A stretch of 64,000 nucleotides of DNA from Pratylenchus scribneri (lineage: Eukaryota > Nematoda > Chromadorea > Rhabditida > Pratylenchidae). The stretch covers positions 744,001 through 808,000 of the forward strand of contig JAQSEB010000019.1 of NCBI GenBank assembly GCA_030063045.1. Direction: 5' to 3'. Shown piece by piece: positions 1 to 10,024 of the stretch. Position 1 is the stretch's first letter. Each line of letters starts with the position of its first letter. The notes beneath the pieces were generated by a model that ran no database searches, had not been told where the DNA came from, and saw nothing but the letters and a program-made list of their open reading frames with translations. The position numbers and the translations under genes are program-made.

Positions 1-1208
1 TGCCCTGCATTCACTGGGTATACAATTCCTAAAGCATTCACTGGTATACAATCATCCTTAAAATTGGGGCAAATAGGCGGAATTAAAATCAGAACAAGCA
101 ACATTAAATCAACAGCAAGATATGATGTTTAATCAAAGAATAATTTTTCCATATCCCATCTGCAACATTTTATTCATAATTTATTCCTCTATTTTGGCCA
201 AAAATACTGTCCATTTCATTGGAAAAGGGTGGAATGATTCATCAAATATGCATCCAATGTACATTGGGAAAATTATTAAACAGAATGAACGGAAATGGAT
301 GAAAATGGAAGGGAGAGTGGGTTTTTGGTGGCAAAATCGGCAAATTGGTGTTGAAGGGGCAAGAGGGAGAAACGGGTAAAAAATAGCAAAAAGTGATTGG
401 GATTGGGTTTATTAGCGCCACTTTTATTTTATTCATCATTTTATCGTCAATTGGAATATTTCGTCAGATTGAATCATTTCATTATAGTTCATTTAATTAT
501 ATATATGCAGTGTTCCGATCATTTTGATTTGGCTGATTATATTTTGAGATTTTACCAACCAAATTATTCTCATTCTCCTTTTGAAATGTTGATTTAAAAA
601 CAAAATTCCATCGGATTAATTATAATATTTTGCCGATTTATTACGAAAATTTTTTTAAAAAGCCCTGCCGATTTATTTTCTGCGACTTCATTTTACAGTA
701 TTTCCTTCAATAATATTCCCTCATATTAGATTTCCCATCCTACCCCCGAAGCCCGAACCCGAATCCATCCCAATGGCTTTTCTTTTTATGCCCATTGGGT
801 TAATCATTTTTTGCTGCAAAGCATTTTTATATTAAATTTGATCAAACAAGCCTAATAGGCCAGAAATTTATGGCCAATAAACAAATACAGTTAGATTTTG
901 GCCCATTTTACCATTTCCAATCAAATTCACTAATTCAGTAGGGCTACGCGATATATATTATTAAATTTGTTAAAATTACTTTTAATATTCATAATTTCTT
1001 CCTCATTTTCCGTCAATTTTGCATATTCTCTCCACTAATAATTCCTTCGTAACAATTTAATGTTCGATCCCATTCCTATCCACATACCGTCAATTTTCCA
1101 ATATCTCTGATAGGAATCATTTTTTTCGTGTTATATTTAACCATTTTCCTCAGAAATTTTAGCTTACAAACAAATATTTTAAAAACTCAAATTGAATTTC
1201 AAACAAAA
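1..1208. other. Intergenic region upstream of the Lon-like gene
   Basis: No convincing gene. The first 55 bases contain an imperfect direct repeat built on GCATTCACTGGTATACAAT. At 64-92 lies a 29-base stretch (TTGGGGCAAATAGGCGGAAT and onward) that recurs almost exactly at 46740-46768 and in related form at 5801-5850 and, inverted, near 57598, so it marks another dispersed repeat. The remainder is AT-rich and could hold the promoter of the gene starting at 1209. Short open frames here (for example 122-379) have no splice context or conserved content. Confidence 0.5.
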
Positions 1209-4200
1209 ATGGCAGAAAAAATTGAAATTGATTCAGCCAAATTAGATCTGGCTTTCGAAAAGGTAGTAAATAATTGAAATTTATTAAATTATTCATTTAA
1301 ACATTAGTTCAAAGGCGCCCTGTTTGGAATGCAGGAAAAAGCGACACCTTTTGAGGATCAACTCGGTGAATTGAAGTTGCCGGAATATGTGATGGATGTG
1401 GTCAATGAAGAAAAGGCCAAACTTTTGGTCCTGAAACCGGGCAACGAATTCAGCAAAACGAAGTGGGCGAATTTTTCATATAGGGCTAACATTATTTGGC
1501 CGGATCTTCGCCGAAGGCCTAAGCCCCCAATGGCCCAAATAATGGGATAGGGATTAGAGGCGAATCAACTTTAAATACCAAAAAGACCAAACGAGGAGAA
1601 AAAAGGGTGGTTTATAAATGCCAATTTGGGCAACATTTGATTGATAGACAAAAGGTGGATGTACTGTAGAGTATGATGAATATGAAAGGCCCTTAGGCGT
1701 TATTGGTATTGACAAACATCATCATTTTAACAGGAATTATTTGGATTGGCTGACCTCCATGCCATGGGAAAAAACAACAGAGGACAAAAAGGATCTGAAA
1801 TGGGCTGAATATATTCTGGAGAAGGATCTTCATGGAATGAAGGATGTGAAGGAACGAATTCTGGAGCTCATCGCGGCCGGAATGCTCGAACAACAACAAA
1901 GGAATGGCAAAATTCTATGCCTCGATGGGCTACCGGGTGTTGGCAAAAAAAGTTTGGCAAAATCAATTGCCAAGGCAATCGGGCGAAAGGCTGGTTTTAT
2001 TTTACAAATAAAAATGTTAATAAGAGAATGTTTTAATCTGACATTGAATGAGTTTAGAATTTACCAACAAAGTGATTTTGCTTCAAAGGCATCTAACTAA
2101 ATATTTCAATTTATTCATTCTTATTGTTAGGCCTCTATACTGTACACAATAAAATAAAAATTATTGTTTGGGTTTTTAATGTCCAATTAATGTATTCTAT
2201 GAATTGTCGAGCTGATGAGTTGAAGCATTCTAGACTAAATTTTCTCATCAGAAAATTCACAAAAATATTAAATTTACAAAAATGAGAATGACTCTTTTAA
2301 AATAAATATTTTAATGAATTGTGAATAAAATAGTATTTTTTATTAATATTTTAGTTTTGTCACATTTCGGCTCCAAAAATGGCGGATCCGTCAGAAATAA
2401 GAGGCCAACGACGATTCGATTCTGATGCAATGCCTGGCAAATTGATCCAATGCTTAAAGGAGGCCCAGAGCGCAAATCCGTGGGACAATTTGCATTTTTT
2501 AATTAAATTATTTCAAATTCTTTGCAGATTAATTCTGATTGAGGATATTGACAAGATCAGTGGACTTCATATGGAGGCAATGATATCTGCTCTTTTTCAA
2601 ATTTTGGACCCAAAACAAAATGCAAAATTTGTCGACCATTTCATCGAGATTCCCTTCGATTGCTCCAAAATAATATTCGTATGCACCGCAAATCATTATT
2701 ATACAATTCCGGAGCATTGGCAACGTCGAATGGAAGTGATCGAATTGGATGGATATGCAGCAGAAGAAAAGTTGGAAATTGCGAAAAAACATTTGATCCC
2801 GAAATGCCAAAAAATTAGTAAACCCACAAAAGCTTATAATATACATTTCTCAATTCTCATTTTCCTTTCAGTGACATAATGGAAGACAAACTTTTGGTGA
2901 GGGATGATTCACTCCAAATGCTTTTGAGAGAATATTGCCCTGAATTGGGCCTGAACGAATTGGAGGAATACATTGGAAAGGTAATTAAAAAGATATGACA
3001 TAATTTGGCAAAAAAACATTGAAAATGACAAAAAGATTATAACGGTTTAGTGATTTAACCTAGACCCATAACCATAAACCTTATATCCAATTGATAAATC
3101 TCATCAGAAGCGTTGTTTGATTATGATTGGCATAGGTTTTTAAACCAATTCTGACATTTTAGTTTGTAAGCAAAATCAGTTTAAATCGTTTTGACTTAAT
3201 CATTAAAAATTTATATACCTTTCGATGCGACTTGGTAATAAGCTCCACCCAATGGTATATGCTATATGGCATGTTATAGGACGAACACTCAACTTATAAT
3301 AATTATTTTAATTTTATCTTTTATATTTATTTTACCAATTTCAATAATCTTTTCGACATTTTCCATGCTTTATCGGCAACATTTATTTCCCATTTTAAAA
3401 TGAATTTTGATTTTTTTGGTCCATAATATTTTGACAATTTCCACAGATTTGTCAAAAAGCAGCATACAAATTGGCCACCACTGGCCAACAACAAATTATT
3501 GTATCCAATGAAAATTTGATGGACTTGCTTGATGAATCACCGCATTTTTGCAATGATCGGCTGCATGAAAAGAACACCGTTGGAGTCATAATGGGCTTGG
3601 CAATTCTAGAGCCATATGGTCAATTTTTATTTTAGAATTTATAAATAATACATTTTTTTATTTTTAATTTCTTAATATTTTAAAGGTGGATATCCGCAAT
3701 ATGTTGAAGTTACATTAAGATCTTCCTGCAGGGCCCCGGGTGAACGACCATTGGTTATGATGGGAATTTGAGTGAAATAATGAAGGAATCAGTTGAAATT
3801 GGTAAAAATTCTATTCTTTTCAATATTTTATTTATCACACTTTCAGCTTTTACGGTGGCCAAACAATTTTTGTCAAAAATTGGGGCAAAAAATGCATATG
3901 ATTTATTGGATAAAGCCGCTGTGCATGTGCATTTGCCTCATGTAATTTTTCTTAAATGATTTGATGTTTTAAATTAAAATTTATTGCAGGTATCCCTGCC
4001 AAAGGATGGCTCTTCTTCAGGTGCTGCAATCACGAGCGCGATTGTTTCACGTGCGTTGAATCAGCCGGCAAAAGAAGGATTCGCAATGACCGGAACAATT
4101 ACATTGGCTGGAAAAATACTTCCCATCGGTTCAGTCAAACAAAAAGTTGGTTTATTTTCATTTAAATATTAATTGAAAAATTATTAATTTTAAAATATGA

Positions 4201-4502
4201 AAATTTTTGATGAATTTTAAAATATGGATTAAAAACTTAATTAAATACAAATTTATAATTCAAAGGTAATTGCTGCAAAGAGATCGGGTGCTACCAAATT
4301 GATTTTGCCGGAGTGGAATAAAGCGCATTTTCTCGAATTGGAAAACTTCATCAAAGAGGGCATTGAAGTGCATTTTGTGACCGAATTTTGGCAAATTTTT
4401 CAATTACTTTTCCCTGATTGGAAAAAAGGCAGCAATTCTCCTGCCTCATCAGGGAATGACCTTCCTCAATCATCAACACTGCCTCCATCTTCAAGTCATT
4501 AA
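1209..4502 (+). CDS. Lon-like ATP-dependent serine protease, lacking the N-domain and apparently degenerating
   Basis: Lon proteases are AAA+ Ser-Lys peptidases that unfold and degrade proteins in mitochondria or peroxisomes. Exons read by eye: 1209-1262, 1308 to about 1464, 1733-1989, 2355-2479, 2528 to about 2817, 2872-2981, 3447 to about 3626, 3686 onward, then pieces to 4502. The Lon-typical NYLDWLT and DVKERILE motifs lie in exon 3. The Walker A region reads GLPGVGKKS, with Lys where Thr/Ser is normal, and Walker B reads LILIEDIDK, with Glu-Asp swapped. The C-terminal protease domain keeps PKDGSSSG (nucleophile Ser) and the VKQK lysine region. The N-terminal substrate-binding domain is missing; only about 60 residues precede the AAA+ domain. 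Intron 1990-2354 appears to be GC-AG. Two phase problems (near 2817-2872 and near 3765) break the frame, so this is either a pseudogene or carries base-calling errors. An AATAAA-like signal follows the stop at about 4510. Confidence 0.78.
1480..1732 (+). repeat. Dispersed ~300-bp repeat, copy inside a Lon-like intron
   Basis: The intron between the exon ending near 1464 and the exon starting at 1733 is filled by a member of a dispersed family. The hallmarks are GGCCGGATCTTCGCCGAAGG and CCTAAGCCCCCAATGG near the 5' end, AGAGGCGAATCAACTTTAAA in the middle, and CCCTTAGGCGTTATTGG near the 3' end. Related copies lie at about 10635-10975, 18895-19200 (mirrored at 42006-42311), 50160-51105, 58945-59285, 61785-62110 and 63270-63385. 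No coding capacity is seen. Confidence 0.75.
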
Positions 4503-4665
4503 TTATTTTTAAATAAAATTAAAACCGGTGAAAAAAAATAATTATAAAATTCACAATTTTAAAATTTTTGAGTGTATAATTTTTCTACGAAATAAAGTAA
4601 AAAATATATAAAAATAATACTCCATATTTTTCATCAAATTATTTTATCAATTTTTTACAGATTTC
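4503..4665 (+). promoter_or_regulatory. Intercistronic region with polyA signal and probable trans-splice acceptor
   Basis: Only 163 bases separate the Lon-like stop codon from the next start codon. AAATAAA at about 4510 (and again near 4590) could direct 3' end formation. A U-rich tract ending in TTTTTTACAG (4651-4660) precedes the ATG at 4666 by five bases. In nematodes this arrangement (polyA signal, short spacer, 3' splice site without a donor) is typical of operons resolved by spliced-leader trans-splicing. That is an inference; no RNA evidence is available here. Confidence 0.45.
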
Positions 4666-5283
4666 ATGGACAATTTGGCAAAAGTTGGAGGAGAAGAAGA
4701 CCAAAAAGTTGGCACTGATTTGGCAAAAGTTGGAGGAGAAGAAGGCCAAAAAGTTGGCACTGATTTGGCAAAAGTTGGAGGAGAAGAAGGCCAAAAAGTT
4801 GGCACTGATTTGGCAAAAGTTGGAGGAGAAGAAGGCCAAAAAGTTGGCCACGAAAAGCCGTTTTCCACAATCAACAAGGACGAGGCGATCACAACTGGAC
4901 TGAAGGAAGTGTCGGCCGACATGAATTTGCCGGCAACGGTGAGTATTACAAAATTTATTTTATTTATTAAATTTAAAAAGGAAGATAAAGCCAATTTTTC
5001 AATACTGGAATTTTTATCATTTTTCTATAGCATATCAGTAAATTATCCAATTTTAACCATTCGGCTATTACTGCTTGAAGAGTATTTTATATAAAAAAAT
5101 GATTGATTTCTAAATTTGAATGTCTAAAAATACAGTAAAATATATAGCCTATTTTCCCTTTTTTCTGTTAAATTTTTCAATTGTCTCTAGGGCGAAGTCA
5201 TTCCAACAGCTGGAGGAGGAACTGCTGTGCAATTCACGGACGTTGAAAATCTGCTGGAGCAGGAAACGCCGTATGATGAATGA
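4666..5283 (+). CDS. Small protein with N-terminal 15-residue tandem repeats, possible operon partner of the Lon-like gene
   Basis: Two exons read cleanly: 4666-4938 (91 codons) and 5191-5283 (30 codons plus stop), joined in phase 0 by a GT-AG intron. The first half is about four copies of a 15-residue unit (KVGGEEGQKVGTDLA), encoded by near-perfect 45-bp repeats. The rest is a hydrophilic acidic tail ending VENLLEQETPYDE. No signal peptide, membrane segment or known domain is visible. It might instead be a 3' exon set of the Lon-like gene, since its first exon follows an acceptor site, but the Lon-like frame ends in a stop with its own polyA signal. I do not recognise the family. Confidence 0.5.
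4675..4850 (+). repeat. 45-bp coding tandem repeat, about four copies
   Basis: The unit begins AAAGTTGGAGGAGAAGAAGG and is repeated head to tail with one or two substitutions; the first copy differs by GAC for GGC. The unit length is a multiple of three, so all copies keep the same frame. All six frames are open over much of the array, which creates several spurious overlapping frames. Repeat number is likely to be polymorphic. Confidence 0.9.
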
Positions 5284-6084
5284 ATGAATGAAAAGGAGAG
5301 AAGAATTGAAATGGAAATTCGATGTGGATGAATATTTTCTTTCAATAATCCCACTTTATTATATCCATTTTCCCAAAACAATTATCTATCTAATCTTAAA
5401 GAAATTTACCAATTTTTATCATCTCCATTTTCCTATTTAAAACAATAACCTAACCATTCTTACTTGAATTTACCAATTTATTTCATCTCTATTTTTCTAA
5501 AACATGAACATGAATCTAACCATTCATAAAGAAATTCACCACTTTATTATTTCCAAAATCAATAACCTAGCCAATCTAAAGAAATTTACCAATTTTTATC
5601 ATCTTCATTTTTCAAAACAGTCTAAACATTCTTAAAGAAAATTAATAATGTATTTTTAAATTTTCATTCGGTTTTGATAATAATTTCACCACATTCGAAA
5701 TAAAAATTTGGGTATGCATCTGTTTCTATAAAACTCGAAAAATAAAGTCAATTTATTTTCACAAGAACTTAATAGTTAACTCGGGCGGAATTAAATTGGG
5801 GCAAATCGCAAGGTGGAATTAAATTGGTTGGGCCAACGAGGTGGAAATTTGGTGCAAAATCTTAAGAATTTCAAACAGTCGCAAATTTTAAGGAAAAAAG
5901 CGAGATTATAATTTAATTCCAAATCTAAGAAGATTGCAATATTTCATACCAAAAAAACTTTAGCATAAATTTCTTTTATTTTTATTTGATTACGAAATTG
6001 ATCTCATTAAATGTGAGGATTAAAAATGTATGAAGGTTTATTTTTAACTTTTTATTTGGATTCATTATCTTTTTGTCATTCTAA
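5284..6084. repeat. Intergenic AT-rich stretch with degenerate ~60-bp tandem repeat
   Basis: From about 5345 to 5640, four to five degenerate copies of a unit run head to tail. Each contains TAAAGAAATTTACCAATTTT, then CATCTCCATTTT and an A/C-rich ATAACCTAACC segment. At 5785-5850 a short sequence with GGGGCAAATCG and GGCGGAATTAAATTGG resembles the repeat at 64-92. No gene is seen. Confidence 0.6.
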
Positions 6085-6724
6085 TCAAATTTGTGTTTCC
6101 ATTGTGAAAATATCATGATGAGCGTACCATTTTCCATCGGCCATTCGCTTCAAAACGACAACAAAATTGCCGGTAATTTTCTTGTCCTTGCTAAAATTCT
6201 CTCATTTTATATGGAATTGAATAAAGTAAAATTGACTTAATTATCGAGTTGAATGTCCCCAAAACGGTGCCCAAATCGCCGTTAGCATTAATTTCCTTTA
6301 CATCGATCTGGAAATGGCCAAAATAAAATTAAATAATATGCCATTCGGTGCCTTTTTACTTTGCAAACACTGTCATCGCTTGGGGGAAATTTGGCGTAAA
6401 ATTCAACATAGAATTTTTCGATTGCCTCGCTACCTTGCATCGGAGGAACACCCTATAAAATGGGGGAATAATAAATAATGAATGGATTTTTGGATTGAGC
6501 TTGAATGAATGACTTTGAAGTAACATAAAAAATGAAAGCAGAACTTTTTCGGAAAATTTTATGTAAATTAGAATTTTATATGGAATTCACATTCTTTAGA
6601 TTCTTACTACGGTGATCAAAGTAGCATCCGGCGAATATGTCTTCATCAATCGTTTTATATCCCTGGCTTTATGTGCCTCATCACATTCCTCCAAATAGGC
6701 ACGAATTTCTGCATCGGCATTCAT
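6085..6724 (-). CDS. NTF2-like / DUF4440-type small protein, paralogue 1
   Basis: Four exons on the minus strand: 6724 to about 6612, about 6455-6358, about 6311-6234 and about 6191-6085. The product is about 130 residues. It starts MNADAEIRAYLEE, followed by KTYSPDATLIT, GVPPMQGSEAIEKFY, EINANGDLGTVLG and GNFVVVLKRMADGKWYAHHD, and ends TMETQI. The helical N-terminus, the alternation of short strands and the terminal KW-x-HHD-x-F strand match the SnoaL-like/DUF4440 branch of the NTF2 fold, single-domain proteins that bind small ligands or act as steroid-isomerase-like enzymes. Substrate is unknown. It is the first of three tandem paralogues, with homologous sequence upstream of each. The last intron uses an acceptor giving IINKDKK, less certain than the others. 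Confidence 0.75.
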
Positions 6725-7424
6725 TTTTAAAAGTAATAATTTTTAAAATAACTAAAAATGAAGAATATTGTTACAGAATGGACAGATTTTTGCCCAATTA
6801 TATATCAACAATAATAATGGCTGGAATTTTTGTTATTTAAACAAATTGGTACAATTGTGCGATTACATGAGTTTGTTACTAGATGGATTATTTTCTAATA
6901 ATTTTTATTTTTAATGAACAAACAAATGTTTGGGAAAAGATTGCGACGAAATGGGAAGAATGGATTGATGATTAATTACATTCCAATACTGATGAGCCAC
7001 TTTGATTGTGAACAATTACCTAAAACTCGAAGGAAATTCCCAAAGTGTAATGATCATCTCAAATGAGTCAATAAAAATAATCTTTCTATGTCTAAATTTG
7101 GATTATTATTTTTAAAAATTATCGTAAAACCAGCTTTTTGAGGCCATAAAATATGACATTTTGTAAATTAATTCAATACATTTATTTTTCCAATAATAAG
7201 CTGCAATTTGGTTGATGGGGATCTACTAGGATAAAGCATTAAAAAGTTATACCCAAAAAAAATGATTCATGGATAAAAAGAACCGATTTTATGGACAAAA
7301 AAACGCACTCTCTAAATAAATGATGAATGAATGAATTTAAACATTTTTTATTATTTAATTAATCGAAAAATGTAGAAGGGCGATTTAACATTATTTCATT
7401 CATTATGCTTCATTCTTTCCCAAT
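6725..7424. other. Intergenic spacer between NTF2-like paralogues 1 and 2
   Basis: This contains the putative promoter of paralogue 1 and the 3' flank of paralogue 2. Around 6990-7070 the sequence (GTGTAATGATCATCTC) resembles segments upstream of paralogues 2 (about 8370-8400) and 3 (about 14960-15010). The duplicated unit therefore included upstream DNA. No other gene is evident. Confidence 0.5.
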
Positions 7425-8048
7425 TTATCCAATTTGTGTTTCCATTGTGAAAATGTCATGATGAGTGTACCATTTGCCATCGGCCAATCGCTTCAGGACA
7501 TTGACAAAATTGCCGGTTACCGTCGTGCCCTGACTGAAATTCAATCACTTATTTAAATTAAGAATATTTAAAAAAAAATCGACCTGGTTGAACTGAATGC
7601 ACCCAAAACAGTGGCAAAGTCACCGTTAACATTAATTTCTTTCACTTCGGTCTGAAAATGGTCAAAATCATCCAAAAAATTTTATTGACTTTTATTTTTA
7701 CCTTTGGAATGTTGCCTGATGAAGGAAAATTATTGTAAAAATTAATGTAGAATTTTTCGATTGCATCGCGCCCATGAATCGGGGGTACACCCTATGAAAA
7801 AGGGAGAATATTAATGGAAGAAATTTTAGATTGAATTGATCTTATGAATTAAAGCAAAAATTTTAAAAAATTATAGTTTTGAATTTTATAGATCGGAATT
7901 GCTTTAAAAAATCCTTTTAGAAAATTTTTACAGCGGTGATCAGCGTAGCATCCGGCGAATATGTTTTGATCAATCGTTTCATATCTCTGGTTTTATGTGC
8001 CTCATCAACTTCCTCCAAATGGGCATGAATTTCTGCTTCGGCAGTCAT
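7425..8048 (-). CDS. NTF2-like / DUF4440-type small protein, paralogue 2
   Basis: Four minus-strand exons: 8048 to about 7932, about 7793-7702, about 7652-7584 and about 7535-7425. The product starts MTAEAEIHAHLEEVDEAHK and contains KTYSPDATLITA, GVPPIHGRDAIEKFY, EINVNGDFATVLG and TVTGNFVNVLKRLADGKWY, ending THHDIFTMETQIG. Intron positions match paralogues 1 and 3. All introns have GT-AG ends and the frame is intact. Function is inferred only from the fold: a small soluble ligand-binding or enzyme-like protein of the SnoaL/DUF4440 group. Confidence 0.78.
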
Positions 8049-10024
8049 TATTTAAAAATAACAATTTAAAATTACTAAAAAATGAATATTAAATTTAATG
8101 GCCCATTCTTTTAACTTTAAATAGACTGGCCCTGGAATGGGAACTGGGATTATAGTTTAAAATTATATAGTTTGGAAAAATTGCTACACGAATGGATTTG
8201 GAAACGAAATTGATGGAATTGAAATTATTCCGAAAAAAAGAATTTTAGAAATTTGAAGAGGTAAAGGCAAATACTAATATTTGTAGAGAAAGGAATTCAT
8301 TTCCTTTGGATATAGATATAGACCATATTTTTTGTGGCTAACATCTAGTACATTTTTTTGCACAAAAACTACAGACCACAAATTGACAAACCTCAATGAT
8401 CATTCATCAGTAAAAAAAGAAATATGAAAAAATGTAGAAAAAAAAAATTGGTAGGTTCTTATTTTGTCAAAGAACTGGCAAAAAAACACCACTCATTCAT
8501 TCAATTTTGATTTATTTCTCATAATGAATATAATTTATATTTGGTGGCATGACAATTCATCAATACAATAACAATTCGGGAGCAATTTAATTTTGCCCAT
8601 GTATTTGGGGGAGTTTTCGACGATGTAGAATCTGAATAACTATACTTTCAATAAATTAATTTCCTAAATTATTAACCAAAAGCTTCAGCAGTCATTTTTG
8701 TAATAAAATAAAATATTTTTAAATTAAACTAATAAAAATGAATAATTTTGTCAAATTATTGCTATTTAAATAGGCAAATCATGGGAAGAAAGATAAGAAT
8801 TTTCTGCCAGAAAAAAATATGGCAAGATCACTGTAACTGTATTTTGAAGTTTTTGGGCAAATTTCAATTTAAGAAATGAGTGATTTAGAAGAGAAATGTT
8901 TAAAAATTCTTTTTGTAGATTGGAGTTTTTGGATAAATTCTTAGACTAATGAATGATAATGATAAGAAAAGTGACTGAAGTGGAAGTTCATCTGGAAAAA
9001 TTTACCAAATTATCATCAATGCTTATTCATTTGTAGAATCCGGAATCCGGATTTATGTTTTTAAAGATATTTTCCTGTGTATTTGCATCTGCGAATGAAA
9101 GTAGATTAGGCATAAATGGAATATTAATTCATTCATTAATTGAAATTAAATATTCTTTATTCTTGTATTGAATTATTCACCATTTAAATTAAATATCGCA
9201 GGGCGAAACAATTTTATTGTGCTTTGCCAATCTATATTTCTTGGCCAGATATTATCAGTTAAAACTGGACATTTCAAGCCAATTTTTAAAGGCCTCTCCA
9301 ATATATCCATAAAATAAGGAATTTGAACCCAAAAGGGACTATGAGTTTTCTATTTAAGATTTTGGTTGGGACAGGGGTCTAGGGTCAAGGCTTCGTTTTT
9401 AGAGGAAATAACCCAGAAGGCTGGAAGTAAAACAATGCCGAAAAGATACATCTTGGATAAAAAAAAAACTATGAATTTCAATCAGATAATGACAAATTTT
9501 GTTATGTGAATGTGAAATCGTGTCAAGTGATTACTTTTTTACATGTAGATTTTTTATTTATCTAATTTGGTTCATTTTTACTTATGAATGATTTTCTTAA
9601 CCATATTATTTATTTTTGTATCTAATAATTAAGAGGAAAATTAGACAAACTTAGGGATGGAAAAACCTTTTGCCATTACTCTATTCTATTCTGATTTTGA
9701 AAATTTCCACTTTTAAAATAACCTCAAAACTATTTAAAATGAAATATATTGACTAAGAATATCCGAAATTGGATAAATGAGAATAAAATCCAATTTTATT
9801 AGTGTATTTTTTCTACTGCCTTTCCCTCATAATTCAATACATTGCGTTATAATTTTAAATAAAAAAATAAAATGCAAAATGTGTATTATTTTACTTTTCG
9901 AAAACCAATTTATTTTAATAAAGAACATTCAATGAGATTATATTTAAATAAATTCGAATTAATTGAAGAATTTAAAAAGACATATTTTCAGTCTTTAATA
10001 TGAAATGATTCTCTGATTTCACTT
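8049..10024 (-). pseudogene. Intergenic region with the remnant of a fourth NTF2-like copy near 8680-8800
   Basis: On the minus strand at about 8697, ATGACTGCTGAAGCTTTTGG resembles the first codons of paralogue 2 (ATGACTGCCGAAGCAG). It is followed upstream by the same AT-rich leader and TTAAATAGGC motif found before paralogues 2 and 3. Homology then stops, so only the promoter and start of a fourth copy remain. The rest of the region (9000-10024) is AT-rich and I see no gene in it. Confidence 0.45.

Noticed and set aside
122..597. Short open frames at the start of the window
   Set aside because: They overlap on both strands in AT-rich DNA, with no splice sites, domain content or regulatory context.
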